DNA of 64,000 nt from Porifericola rhodea (lineage in GTDB: Bacteria > Bacteroidota > Bacteroidia > Cytophagales > Cyclobacteriaceae), in contig NZ_CP119421.1 in the NCBI RefSeq assembly GCF_030506305.1, positions 2,992,501-3,056,500 on the forward strand. The letters run 5' to 3'. A model generated the notes under the pieces. That model saw only the letters and a program-made list of their open reading frames with translations. It did no database searches and was not told the origin of the DNA. Each line of letters opens with the position of its first letter. The stretch's first letter is position 1. A program made the translations under genes and the position numbers. This document shows positions 46,475 to 55,462 of the stretch, piece after piece.

Positions 46475-47251
46475 ATGATCCAAGCTCACCACGGCAATTT
46501 TGATAACCGAGAGTTCCATAGCACTGCCCGGTATTGGTTCTACCCGTTTAGGGGCCAACTCCACTTAATGTTTGAGTTTGAGGGTTATAGGGTTGTATAT
46601 GCGTACATTCGCAAGAATGCATGCACCTCTTTCAAGCGATATTTGCTTGAAAAAGCGGGCATTTTAGATTCTAAAGGTAAAAAGGATATCTATCTTCTCC
46701 TAAACCTTTATCGTGCCGACTTCCACCGTGACTTCAAGAGCGCTAACCGAACGATATTTATTCATAGAGATCCCATTGATCGCGTGGTTTCACTGTACAG
46801 AGACAAATTTGTCCAGGGAAAGAATGCTGTTGATATTTACTGCGACTACGAAAGGGTAGTGGGGGAAAACGCTAGAAAGGCGACGTTTGAGGCGTTTGCA
46901 CTTCGCTATCTCCCTGCGGCAAAAGATCCTCACACCTGGACACAACGATCTCATCTATACCCATCTGTATATTCTGATGCTGTACCTATTGAGGTTTTAT
47001 ATGAATTTATGCAAGACATACTCTCGTCTGATGTTGCCGATTTGTACTTCAAGCGACCGGTAAACGCAAGTAGAGGACATGCAATCGAGGTTCCAAATGC
47101 GTCATCTATCGGAGCACATGAAATAAGGGAGAATCTAGAGCAAACGGGAACTTACCCCAGCCGAGAGTCCTTTGTTCTTACTGGTGGGAAGATACATCTT
47201 TCTCTGCTTGAGAAATACGCAGAGGACCAGGCATTTCTACGGAAAGAATAA
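46475..47251 (+). CDS. PAPS-dependent sulfotransferase
   Basis: 258 residues. The phosphate-binding motifs are present: VYAYIRKNACTSFKRYLLEKAG near residue 48 and the 3'-phosphate motif IFIHRDPIDRVVSLYRDKF near residue 90. It resembles the sulfotransferase family acting on carbohydrates or proteins. Codon choice is visibly more GC-rich than in flanking genes, pointing to recent transfer. The neighbours and the Tyr-x-Asp core starts make tyrosine sulfation of the exported peptides a testable idea. Confidence 0.82.
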   Translation: MIQAHHGNFDNREFHSTARYWFYPFRGQLHLMFEFEGYRVVYAYIRKNACTSFKRYLLEKAGILDSKGKKDIYLLLNLYRADFHRDFKSANRTIFIHRDPIDRVVSLYRDKFVQGKNAVDIYCDYERVVGENARKATFEAFALRYLPAAKDPHTWTQRSHLYPSVYSDAVPIEVLYEFMQDILSSDVADLYFKRPVNASRGHAIEVPNASSIGAHEIRENLEQTGTYPSRESFVLTGGKIHLSLLEKYAEDQAFLRKE

Positions 47252-47403
47252 ATTCATTGAAATTTTTGAGCATTTACAATTTACCCTAAAGGTGAAAAAA
47301 ACAAGCTATTGAAATTGCAAATCAACATGACATCAACCGTAATCTAAAGACGAAATAAGTAGTATGAATCATGTATCACCCAAAACAACTAAAAAAAATA
47401 TAG

Positions 47404-47530
47404 GGTGCAATAATATTGCGTCGGAAATGCCGAACTTGATAAAAAGGCAAACAGTAAAGCCCGCGCAACTTTACTCATGCCTCTTACAGGTGGTTTCCGA
47501 AAAGCCTTATTTAGAGTAGGAACACAACTA
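47404..47530 (+). ncRNA. 127-nt structured leader RNA, copy A
   Basis: It aligns end to end and without gaps with 48520-48646. Predicted stems are GGTGCAAT/ATTGCGTC at the 5' end, TGCC/GGCA, GTAAAG/CTTTAC and AGGT/GCCT at the 3' end. Several differences from copy B keep pairing. It lies upstream of precursor 3, ending 13 bases before its ATG. No known riboswitch class fits well. Confidence 0.65.
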
Positions 47531-47543
47531 AATTTTTACGACT

Positions 47544-47741
47544 ATGAAAAATAAATTTATGAGCTTTTTGGAAAAGCTTTCCCGGGATGAGATGAGAAAA
47601 GTTACTGGTGGGTATGGGGATGGCACATCACTAGAGGAATATTGTGCTACCAACCGTTCAATCAGGAGTTATTGTTGCAGTATTAATGATCAGGTCTGTA
47701 TTAACAATGCTGATGCAGCCTGGAACCAACATTGTGCTTAA
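47544..47741 (+). CDS. GG-leader precursor 3
   Basis: 65 residues. The leader MKNKFMSFLEKLSRDEMRKVTGG ends in the double-glycine site. The core begins YGDGTSLEEYC and has five cysteines, including an adjacent Cys-Cys, an odd number that could allow dimers. It is followed by a hairpin terminator, so it may be transcribed on its own from the upstream leader RNA. Confidence 0.85.
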   Translation: MKNKFMSFLEKLSRDEMRKVTGGYGDGTSLEEYCATNRSIRSYCCSINDQVCINNADAAWNQHCA

Positions 47742-47761
47742 TATGGATTGCTTTTACAAAG

Positions 47762-47788
47762 AGATTTGAAATTGACTCAAATCTTTTT
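47762..47788 (+). terminator. Terminator after precursor 3
   Basis: AGATTTGA and TCAAATCT form an 8-base stem with a 7-base loop, followed by a T run. Confidence 0.75.
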
Positions 47789-47816
47789 GCCTATTTTAAA
47801 GCTTAATTGATCAAAT

Positions 47817-48485
47817 ATGCAAGTCGCCATCCAAGCCTTCATACTTTTTTTTCTGTCTTTTTATGTTCAGGATGCAAATCCAGAATTATTTGAAGGAAAA
47901 ATTGTGTATAAGTCTCTGACAAAAGACTTTGAGGGTAAACTAATTCCTTCCAGGACATTAAACGGACAGACATTTTATTATAAAGATACTTTCTACAAAT
48001 TCGTTTATCCCAGAAATGAAACGTTAACAGGCCCCCCTTCCATGGAAGTAATTGTCAATACCCAGGATACTACATGGTATACTATTCACCATGCGGATAA
48101 AGAATATCGTTCTTTAAATATGGAGACAGGCTCAGAAGCTTATCTTCCCCGGAAAATTCATTTCATCCACGCCAATGACACTATTCTCGGTTATCCCTGC
48201 AAAAAATACGAATTGATACAGCTGGAATTTTACAATCAGCAAGAAGTAAAAAGTTATATATGGATTGCTGAGGAACTGAAGGTGATGAACCTACCACTCT
48301 TGGGTAAAATTTTTGGGTACCGAAACACCCTCATTAAAGATGGTTCTCTAGGAGGTATTGCCCTTAAATATGAATCTTTAGGTTCAGATGGTTCAGTAAG
48401 TATGTTGACAGAGGCTATAGAAATAAAACCTATGACATTGGATTCATCAGATTTTGCCGTACCTGTGATGTATCGCGGTCAGTAA
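47817..48485 (+). CDS. Secreted GLPGLI/DUF4412-like protein
   Basis: 222 residues with an N-terminal hydrophobic signal (MQVAIQAFILFFLSFYVQ) and a beta-rich mature part similar in type to GLPGLI family proteins. The segment FEGKIVYKSL and repeated short strands such as FYKFVYPRNETL support this. Family function is unknown. It sits between precursors 3 and 4. Confidence 0.6.
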   Translation: MQVAIQAFILFFLSFYVQDANPELFEGKIVYKSLTKDFEGKLIPSRTLNGQTFYYKDTFYKFVYPRNETLTGPPSMEVIVNTQDTTWYTIHHADKEYRSLNMETGSEAYLPRKIHFIHANDTILGYPCKKYELIQLEFYNQQEVKSYIWIAEELKVMNLPLLGKIFGYRNTLIKDGSLGGIALKYESLGSDGSVSMLTEAIEIKPMTLDSSDFAVPVMYRGQ

Positions 48486-48519
48486 AGGCATGAAAAATAA
48501 ATTTTTTTAAACCTCAGCC

Positions 48520-48646
48520 GATGCAATCTCATTGCATCGGGAATGCCAAACTTAACAAAAAGGCAGACTGCAAAGCCCGCGCAACTTTGCTCATGCCTCT
48601 TACAGGTGGTTTCCGAAAAGCCTCTAACAGAGTAGGAACACAACTT
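48520..48646 (+). ncRNA. 127-nt structured leader RNA, copy B
   Basis: It matches copy A at equal length. The 5' stem is GATGCAAT/ATTGCATC. The inner stem reads GCAAAG/CTTTGC, where copy A has GTAAAG/CTTTAC, a paired C-G for U-A change. The 3' hairpin AGGT...GCCT ends 36 bases before the end of the element. It precedes precursor 4. Confidence 0.65.
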
Positions 48647-48660
48647 AAAATTTGAACAAC

Positions 48661-48882
48661 ATGAAAAAAAAGTTTGTGAATTTTTTGGAAAAACTCTCTA
48701 GGGAGGAGATGAGAACGGTTACTGGGGGGTATGATGATGATGGATTTAATGATGGATGTACTTATCAATACATGGGTAATGATCCATATTACGGAAAAAC
48801 ATATCTTGAGGTAGAAACAGGCAGAATCCTTTCTATAATTGGGACTCAAATAGGGCAAATGCCATACACTGGTTCTTGTTAA
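48661..48882 (+). CDS. GG-leader precursor 4
   Basis: 73 residues from ATG 48661. A TTG nine bases upstream is also open. The leader MKKKFVNFLEKLSREEMRTVTGG is followed by a core starting YDDDGFNDGC. Only two cysteines are present, one near each end of a tyrosine- and glycine-rich core, so it could form a single large loop. It differs from the cysteine-rich siblings but shares leader and start. Confidence 0.83.
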   Translation: MKKKFVNFLEKLSREEMRTVTGGYDDDGFNDGCTYQYMGNDPYYGKTYLEVETGRILSIIGTQIGQMPYTGSC

Positions 48883-48930
48883 TCATATAACTTACTTTAA
48901 GTTTTTAAGTCTTCAATTTTACGAACCAAC

Positions 48931-48963
48931 CGCTTAGCCCTCAACAATTTAATGGGCTAAGCG
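48931..48963 (+). terminator. Hairpin after precursor 4
   Basis: CGCTTAGCCC and GGGCTAAGCG form a perfect 10-base stem with a 13-base loop. It lacks a strong T run, so it may be a processing or pausing site. Confidence 0.55.
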
Positions 48964-48981
48964 TATTTACGTAGCATTATC

Positions 48982-49443
48982 ATGAAACATAAGTTATTTT
49001 ATTGCGATTTCATGCTAGTCTGTTTAATAACTATACTGCACAATTATGCATTCGGTCAGCGTTCGCAAGAAGTTGGAAAGTGGTATAGCATTAACAATGC
49101 TGGAGATAGCGTTTTATATGAGTTTACATCTGATGGGAAGTATACATTTCGTTTTTCTGGTGGTAAACCATTAATACCTCTTGAGGATCGAGATAATTCT
49201 TCCCTAAAACCTACCTCAATGCCTATTCTAAGCTATGAAGTTGATTATTCAACTAATCCGCACTCAATAGATTTCTACGATGAAAATGGCCAGATTTTTA
49301 ACAAAGGTATATTCGAGATCATGAGTGAAAGAGAAATGAGAATATGTGTTGATAGATTTGGAATTGATAGGCCCGATGAATTTATCGAGTTTGATCATCG
49401 GAGGGATACCCGAGTCCTAATTAGATTACCATCAAAAAAATAA
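48982..49443 (+). CDS. Secreted hypothetical protein
   Basis: 153 residues with a signal region (FYCDFMLVCLITILHNYAFGQ). The mature part has many charged and aromatic residues and no recognised family. Its location between the last precursor and the exporter makes it a candidate accessory or self-protection protein. No direct evidence. Confidence 0.55.
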   Translation: MKHKLFYCDFMLVCLITILHNYAFGQRSQEVGKWYSINNAGDSVLYEFTSDGKYTFRFSGGKPLIPLEDRDNSSLKPTSMPILSYEVDYSTNPHSIDFYDENGQIFNKGIFEIMSEREMRICVDRFGIDRPDEFIEFDHRRDTRVLIRLPSKK

Positions 49444-49491
49444 GGAATTTACTAAATTTAATTATTTTAAATTTATCAGAAGTAAATAACC

Positions 49492-51675
49492 TTGGCAAGT
49501 TTCCCCCACTACCAACAACCTGACCATAAAGACTGCGGGCCTACCTGTCTAAAGATCGTGGCCAAGCACTTTGGGAAAGTCATTGCTTTGCAAAAAATCC
49601 GGCAGCTTAGTGAGACTTCACGTAGAGGAAGTAGTTTATTGAGCCTATGCGATGCGGCGGAGAAATTAGGCTTCCGGGCTACCGGAGTGCGTATCAATTA
49701 TCCTACGCTTTCTACAGAGGTTGCCCTACCCTGCATTCTCCACTGGGGCAATCATCATTATGTAGTCGCTTACAAAATGAAGAAAGATAAAATCTACCTC
49801 TCAGACCCCGCCCGGGGCTTAACGGTATTCAGTAAAGATAATTTCCTGGAAAAGTGGATGGGTAAGAATGCAGAAGATAATACACCGGAAGGTATTGCCC
49901 TGCTACTGGAACCTACACCCAGCTTTTACAAAAATGAATGGGAAGCGGAACAAAGACATAGTTTTTCTTATCTGTACAAATATCTGTTCCGCTACAAAAA
50001 CTTATTATTCCAATTGGTACTGGGCTTGGCGGCGGGTAGCCTGTTACAATTGATTTTTCCTTTCCTTACCCAGAGTATTGTAGATGTAGGTATACAAAAC
50101 CAGGATATTGGCTTCATCTACCTGATTTTACTGGCGCAACTCATGCTTTTTCTGGGCAGTATAAGCATAGAAGTCATCCGGGGCTGGGTGCTGCTCCATC
50201 TGAGTACCCGTATCAGTATTTCCCTGGTATCCGATTTCTTTATCAAACTGATGCACCTGCCCATCAGCTTTTTTGATACCCGAATCACCGGGGATATTAT
50301 GCAGCGCATCAATGACCATAATCGGATAGAACGGCTGCTTACCAATACTACTTTAAGTACATTATTTTCCTTTGCCAACATCCTGGTGTTTAGTTTTGTG
50401 TTAGCGTACTACAGCCTCAGCATCTTTAGCATTTTCGCGATAGGAAGCGCTATTTATATCCTTTGGATTGTTATTTTCCTGAAGCGCAGAAAGCAGATTG
50501 ACTATCTGCGGTTTTCCCATGTAGCCGAGGAGCAGAGCAAAGTGATTGAACTCATCAACGGGATGCAGGAGATCAAACTGCACAATGCGGAGAAGCAAAA
50601 GCGGTGGAGTTGGGAGTTTATCCAGATCAGGCTCTATAAAGTTGCTATGAAAACCCTGGCCCTAGAGCAAACACAAGGGGTAGGTTCCAAATTCATTGAC
50701 CAACTTAAAAATATTGTGATTACAGTGGTGGCGGCTACCCTGGTAGTCAAAGGTGAACTTACGCTGGGGATGATGCTGGCGGTACAGTATATTATCGGCC
50801 AGCTCAATGCCCCGGTGGTTCAGATCGTGGGCTTTATTCAATCGGTGCAGGATGCCCAGATCAGTTTGGAGCGTTTGGGGGAAATTCACAACAAAGAGGA
50901 TGAAGAACCGCAGGATGAGCAGAAAATAAAAGATATTGATGTAAGGCAGGACATCATTATCCATCAACTGTCTTTTAAATATGCCGGTGCCGACGAACCC
51001 GTTCTAAAAAACATCAACCTGCACATTCCTGCCCGGAAAATTACAGCGATTGTAGGCGTAAGCGGTAGCGGCAAGACCACGCTGATGAAATTGCTAATGA
51101 AATTCTATCAGCCCCAACAAGGGGAGATAAAACTGGGTAAGGTGCAACTGGACAATATTTCCCAAAATAGCTGGCGGGCACATTTCGGCGTGGTGATGCA
51201 GGAAGGCTATTTGTTCAATGATAGCATCGCCGCCAACATTGCCGTGGGCGAGGATTATATAGACAAGGATAAACTGCAACAGGCGGTGGAAATTGCCAAT
51301 ATCAAAGACTTTATAGAAGGTCTGCCTAAGAGTTATAACACCAAAATAGGAAACGAAGGAGTAGGGATCAGCAGCGGTCAGAAGCAGCGTTTATTAATTG
51401 CCCGGGCAGTGTACAAAAACCCTGACTTTATCTTTTTTGACGAGGCCACTTCCGCCCTAGATGCAAACAATGAACGGACTATTATGGATAACCTTAACCG
51501 CTTTTTTCAGGGCAAGACGGTTATCATCATTGCCCATCGTCTGAGTACGGTCAGGAATGCCGACCAGATTGTGGTATTGGATGAGGGGGAAATTGTAGAG
51601 ACAGGTGATCACCAGAGACTGGTAGGCGAACGCAATGGCTACTATAAACTGGTGAAGAACCAGTTGGAGTTGTGA
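49492..51675 (+). CDS. Peptidase-containing ABC exporter (C39 type)
   Basis: 727 residues from a TTG start (MASFPHYQQPDHKDCGPTCL). The N-terminal C39 peptidase has the catalytic Cys in DCGPTC, then His in HWGNHHYVVAY and Asp in LSDPARG. Six membrane segments follow. The ATPase has Walker A GVSGSGKTTLMKLL, signature SSGQKQRLLIARA and Walker B DFIFFDEATSALD. It should cut after the GG of the precursors and export them. Confidence 0.96.
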   Translation: MASFPHYQQPDHKDCGPTCLKIVAKHFGKVIALQKIRQLSETSRRGSSLLSLCDAAEKLGFRATGVRINYPTLSTEVALPCILHWGNHHYVVAYKMKKDKIYLSDPARGLTVFSKDNFLEKWMGKNAEDNTPEGIALLLEPTPSFYKNEWEAEQRHSFSYLYKYLFRYKNLLFQLVLGLAAGSLLQLIFPFLTQSIVDVGIQNQDIGFIYLILLAQLMLFLGSISIEVIRGWVLLHLSTRISISLVSDFFIKLMHLPISFFDTRITGDIMQRINDHNRIERLLTNTTLSTLFSFANILVFSFVLAYYSLSIFSIFAIGSAIYILWIVIFLKRRKQIDYLRFSHVAEEQSKVIELINGMQEIKLHNAEKQKRWSWEFIQIRLYKVAMKTLALEQTQGVGSKFIDQLKNIVITVVAATLVVKGELTLGMMLAVQYIIGQLNAPVVQIVGFIQSVQDAQISLERLGEIHNKEDEEPQDEQKIKDIDVRQDIIIHQLSFKYAGADEPVLKNINLHIPARKITAIVGVSGSGKTTLMKLLMKFYQPQQGEIKLGKVQLDNISQNSWRAHFGVVMQEGYLFNDSIAANIAVGEDYIDKDKLQQAVEIANIKDFIEGLPKSYNTKIGNEGVGISSGQKQRLLIARAVYKNPDFIFFDEATSALDANNERTIMDNLNRFFQGKTVIIIAHRLSTVRNADQIVVLDEGEIVETGDHQRLVGERNGYYKLVKNQLEL

Positions 51676-51779
51676 TCCCCCTTAGCGTTACCCGCAGTGG
51701 AAGTGTCGCAGACTCTGAATAAGTACAAGAAAAGGGGCATGCGTTGAAAACGCGCGCCAGAACAGTAAAAATAAAACCT

Positions 51780-53069
51780 ATGCCCAGAACTTTACCAGAA
51801 ATAGAGTTACGCTCAGAGGAAGTGCAGGAAGTACTGGATGCACCACCATCATGGATGATCCGCTGGGGATTGGCTGTAATTTTGTTGCTCATCGTCTTAT
51901 TAATCTTGATCGCCAATTTGGTGAGATATCCTGATGTTATTTCCGGGGAGATGATGTTAACTACACAAAACCCACCTATTAAAATTGTGGCCAATAGTAG
52001 CGGAAAGATTACCGGTTTATTAGTGGAAGAAGGACAAGTCGTGGCAACCCATGATAAACTGGCAGAGATAGAAAACCCCATTTCTGGGGAGGGAATGGAA
52101 TATATGAAAGCTTTCGTGGTACAAGTTGAAAACATCCTTGAGCATCCTAAGCTAGCCATAGATTTTTCCGATAGCCAATATGTTTTCGGAGCTATACAAA
52201 CAGAATACAATGCCCTCAAGAAGTTATGCATGGATTATCATCAATGGGCTACGGATGTCTATCAAAAAGAAGAAGTCAGGAACCTGAAACAGAAAATCAA
52301 ACAGTATGATCAGTTAGTAGCTATTACGGAGCAACAATCCCAAATATCCTTAAATGAACTGGCGAATGCGGAAGAAAAATACAAAGCCGACCAGCTGCTT
52401 TATAAAGAAGGAGTGTTGGCCAAACTACAATTTTTCCAGGAAGAATCTGCTTTCCGGCAGCGACAGCAGGAAGTGGAGAACCTAAAGAAGGCAACAACAC
52501 AAAACCGGATTACTTTGATTGAACTGGAAAAGCAATTACTGGATATCCGTCACAATCAGGAAGAAAAAGAAAGAAATTTCCGGGAAGGGATTGCCCTGAA
52601 TCTGCACGCTATCCTCAATCAAATCAATGATTGGCAAAAGAGTTATATCATTACTTCACCCATGGCCGGGAAATTATCGTATTTGAAGCCTCTCAATAAT
52701 AATCAGTTTATCCAAAGCGGGGAGTTTATTTTTGGCGTAGTGCCCGAAAATGAAAAGTTTTTGGGTATCATGAACGTCCCCTCACAAGGATTTGGTAAAG
52801 TAGAGGCAGGGCAGGAGGTCAGAATCAAGTTTAACAATTATCCCTACCAAGAGTATGGGCAGGTATACGGCACGATCAAAAGTATTGCACTCTTGGCCAA
52901 TGAAAATTCTTACCGGGCAGAAATTGAATTGCCAAAAGGGCTTACTACTTCCTACAACAAACTACTTGATTTTAGTCCCGAGATGATGGGCAATGCGGAA
53001 ATCATTACTGAGGACTTGAGCATGATGGAAAGGATATTCTATAGCATCCGAAGCATCTTTGACCAATAA
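51780..53069 (+). CDS. HlyD family periplasmic adaptor
   Basis: 429 residues from ATG 51780. A TTG 36 bases upstream is an alternative. One membrane segment (WGLAVILLLIVLLILIANLV) is followed by the lipoyl-like half (NPPIKIVANSSGKITGLLVEEGQVV), a long coiled coil and the second lipoyl-like half. It links the ABC exporter to an outer-membrane channel. No TolC homologue is in the window. Confidence 0.93.
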   Translation: MPRTLPEIELRSEEVQEVLDAPPSWMIRWGLAVILLLIVLLILIANLVRYPDVISGEMMLTTQNPPIKIVANSSGKITGLLVEEGQVVATHDKLAEIENPISGEGMEYMKAFVVQVENILEHPKLAIDFSDSQYVFGAIQTEYNALKKLCMDYHQWATDVYQKEEVRNLKQKIKQYDQLVAITEQQSQISLNELANAEEKYKADQLLYKEGVLAKLQFFQEESAFRQRQQEVENLKKATTQNRITLIELEKQLLDIRHNQEEKERNFREGIALNLHAILNQINDWQKSYIITSPMAGKLSYLKPLNNNQFIQSGEFIFGVVPENEKFLGIMNVPSQGFGKVEAGQEVRIKFNNYPYQEYGQVYGTIKSIALLANENSYRAEIELPKGLTTSYNKLLDFSPEMMGNAEIITEDLSMMERIFYSIRSIFDQ

Positions 53070-53076
53070 ATAACCA

Positions 53077-54378
53077 ATGAAAACTGTTTTGTTCATTATA
53101 CTGCCCTATCCCAGCCATTATAATGCTTGCTTTGGTTTGGCCCCTGAATTTAAGAAGCGTGCTTACAGGGTAGTTTTTACAGGATACCCTCATCTCCAAA
53201 ACCATGTAGAACAACAGGGTTTTGAATTTTGCAGGTTAAACTACACAACCGAATACTCGATCAAAACGGTTAAAAGCTTCGTTTCTCATTTATTTTTAGC
53301 GATGCTGGATCGTAGGGCTGTTATCAAGCGGTACCGCTTTTGGTATAGGAGTGTGATTGAAATTAGAAAAGTATACATGGAGTACCGTCCGGAAAAAATA
53401 TTCATAGATGCGCATCTAAGCCATTATTATTTATACCTGTACGCTTACCGCCAATCGGTTACCATCTTAAGTACAAAATTATCCACCAAAAAAACGCCTA
53501 ATATACCTCCTATAAATTCATTCTACATTCCTAAAGACACTGCTTTGTCAAGATTAATCTGTGCGTTATTGTGGAAGAGACATATAATCAAAATAGAGAT
53601 AAGGTGGTGGATAAATAAAGTAGCTTTTCTAGGCAGGGACGAAGCTTATTTTCAGAAGAGATTGTGCAAAAAGTATGATTTGCTATGGAAAGAAGTTTTT
53701 GAGAAAAAAAATATAGCTTTCATAGGATTAAAAAATGTGCCTACGATTATTTTAGGAACAGAAGCGTTAGAGTTTCCTCAGAGAAAAAAACTTCCCTACG
53801 AACGCTATATCAGTTTTCCGATTAAGAGGAATGAAGAAAAATATTTTTCTGAGGAATATAGGTTGACCAGGGAAAGAATAATTGCGTTAAAGCTTCAATC
53901 CAATTGTCAAGTCATCTACTGCTCTTTCGGTACGTTGAGTAGCCTACATCTCAAAAAAGTTGCGTTATTTATTAAAAAGCTTATTGATGTAGTTGAGCCA
54001 CATGATGACTTAGCACTTGTGATCTCTACTAGCAATCTAAATTCAAGTTTCTTGGTTAATAGTCATCACATTTTTGTATTCAAGCAGGTGCCACAACTGG
54101 ATATATTACAATACAGTGATATGATGATTACACATGGCGGACATAATTCTATTAAAGAATGCCTACAAGCGGGGGTGCCCATGTTGGTTTATCCACTTAA
54201 CAAAAAGGTAGATCAGCCAGGAAATGCGGTCAGGGTGTTTGTCAATGGTCATGGATTATTTGGTAAAATAGATAAAGACAAACCGGAGGTAATTCTTGGC
54301 AAAATCAATAGGATCTTTAGCATAAAGGAGAAAATGAGACAAAAGTGTAGATCAGATGAGTCAATTCAACTTTTATAA
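53077..54378 (+). CDS. GT1-type glycosyltransferase (UDP-glycosyltransferase-like)
   Basis: 433 residues of GT-B fold. The N-terminus (LFIILPYPSHYNACFGLAPEFKKRAYRVVFTGYPHLQNHVEQQGFEF) and C-terminal donor site (MITHGGHNSIKECLQAGVPMLVYPLNKKVDQPGNAVRV) match the MGT/UGT family. It lies 7 bases after the HlyD gene, so it is in the exporter operon. Glycosylation of the exported peptides or of another metabolite are both possible. Confidence 0.85.
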   Translation: MKTVLFIILPYPSHYNACFGLAPEFKKRAYRVVFTGYPHLQNHVEQQGFEFCRLNYTTEYSIKTVKSFVSHLFLAMLDRRAVIKRYRFWYRSVIEIRKVYMEYRPEKIFIDAHLSHYYLYLYAYRQSVTILSTKLSTKKTPNIPPINSFYIPKDTALSRLICALLWKRHIIKIEIRWWINKVAFLGRDEAYFQKRLCKKYDLLWKEVFEKKNIAFIGLKNVPTIILGTEALEFPQRKKLPYERYISFPIKRNEEKYFSEEYRLTRERIIALKLQSNCQVIYCSFGTLSSLHLKKVALFIKKLIDVVEPHDDLALVISTSNLNSSFLVNSHHIFVFKQVPQLDILQYSDMMITHGGHNSIKECLQAGVPMLVYPLNKKVDQPGNAVRVFVNGHGLFGKIDKDKPEVILGKINRIFSIKEKMRQKCRSDESIQLL

Positions 54379-54439
54379 ACTCTCAATATGGTAAATCTCA
54401 CCTGTTAGAAATATAAATTATTTCCTCAAAAACTTGAAT

Positions 54440-55378
54440 ATGTACATAATAAATACACTGATTTAACGGTGACCCTAACGGTATTGAAAGAAATAAATTA
54501 GTAGAGCAAGTAGAAGCTTTGCTTCAACAAACAATGCTACCTAGCTATATTTGGTTATACCAATGTGGTGATTATGTAAGTGTGGATAAATGCATGAAGA
54601 AATATCCTTTTGTGGAAGCTTTTAAAGCTACTGTAAATTTGAAGTACTATGGAAGGTATACTTTGGCCAAACATGCAGAGACAACTTATACATGGATATT
54701 AAAGATTATTACGGTTTATTTTGTAGGCGATGTTTTACCTTTCTCATAGTCACTCGAAGAGGACTTTGAGTGTCTTAGACAAACTGTTAACGCAAGTTTA
54801 TCGGCCTAATAAACTAACCATAATAAAGTCTATTGGATGACGATATTATACCTTCCAGATCATGGGTTGAAAACTGCATAAATATATGTGAGACGAAAAA
54901 TGCAATTGTTTATAGAAGTGGAAGGATTATTCCTCTTAATGATTTTTTTTTCCTGGAATAGTAAAAGACAGAAATTACCTCAATCAATATTTCATTGGAG
55001 ATGGAGAATTAGTGAATGACATTAACATTAGTAAAGGAGATACTACTGTAGATTATGGTTGCAGCAGTTTTTTCTTTAAAACAGAATGGGAAAAGTATTT
55101 CTGGAGTATTTAGTCATATACATTTCAAAACGCTGAAAGATATACATCTTTCAGCAAGTTGTAAAATATGTAATAATATTCAGACAATAGTACCAAGACA
55201 AACATCCATAGAAAACAGTGGAAATTTAAAACCAGAGTATAGCTTTGATAAACATGCATCATGGAAGAAAAAGGGATTTAATGAACAACGCGCAGGTGTA
55301 CTTCAATATTTAATCCATAAAAAAGGTTGGAAGCCTGTTTTATGGAAAAGACATGATGTTTTGACTCAATATATTTGA
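54440..55378 (+). pseudogene. Decayed copy of the GT2 glycosyltransferase, with MITE insertion
   Basis: Segments match the gene at 45620-46459: ALLQQTMLPSYIWLYQCGDYV, NLKYYGRYTLAKHAETTYTWIL and later IENSGNLKPEYSFDKHASW. The frame is broken near 54485, by a 130-base insertion at 54701-54830, by an extra-base change in a T run near 54945, and by a stop near 55110. It is not functional. Confidence 0.88.
54701..54830. mobile_element. MITE-like insertion with 4-base target duplication
   Basis: The sequence splits codons of the decayed glycosyltransferase. TATT flanks it at 54697-54700 and 54831-54834. Its ends are imperfectly inverted: TTATTACGGTT on the left and, reverse-complemented, TTATTATGGTT on the right. 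It has no coding capacity, as expected of a non-autonomous element. Confidence 0.65.
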
Positions 55379-55462
55379 CACCATTACAACGGCTATACTC
55401 AGTGTTAGACAATACCACAGGTTGATATTTGCAATTGAAAAGACACTAACAACTTTGATCCT

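Noticed and set aside
48520-48646. Cobalamin riboswitch in the leader RNA
   Set aside because: GGGAAT, ACTG and CCCGC...CAAC resemble parts of the class, but their order and spacing do not fit, and the genes have no link to cobalamin.
44133-48882. Lanthipeptide, thiopeptide or lasso peptide assignment
   Set aside because: No LanB/C/M, YcaO, radical SAM or lasso cyclase gene is present. The cysteines are better explained by disulfides.
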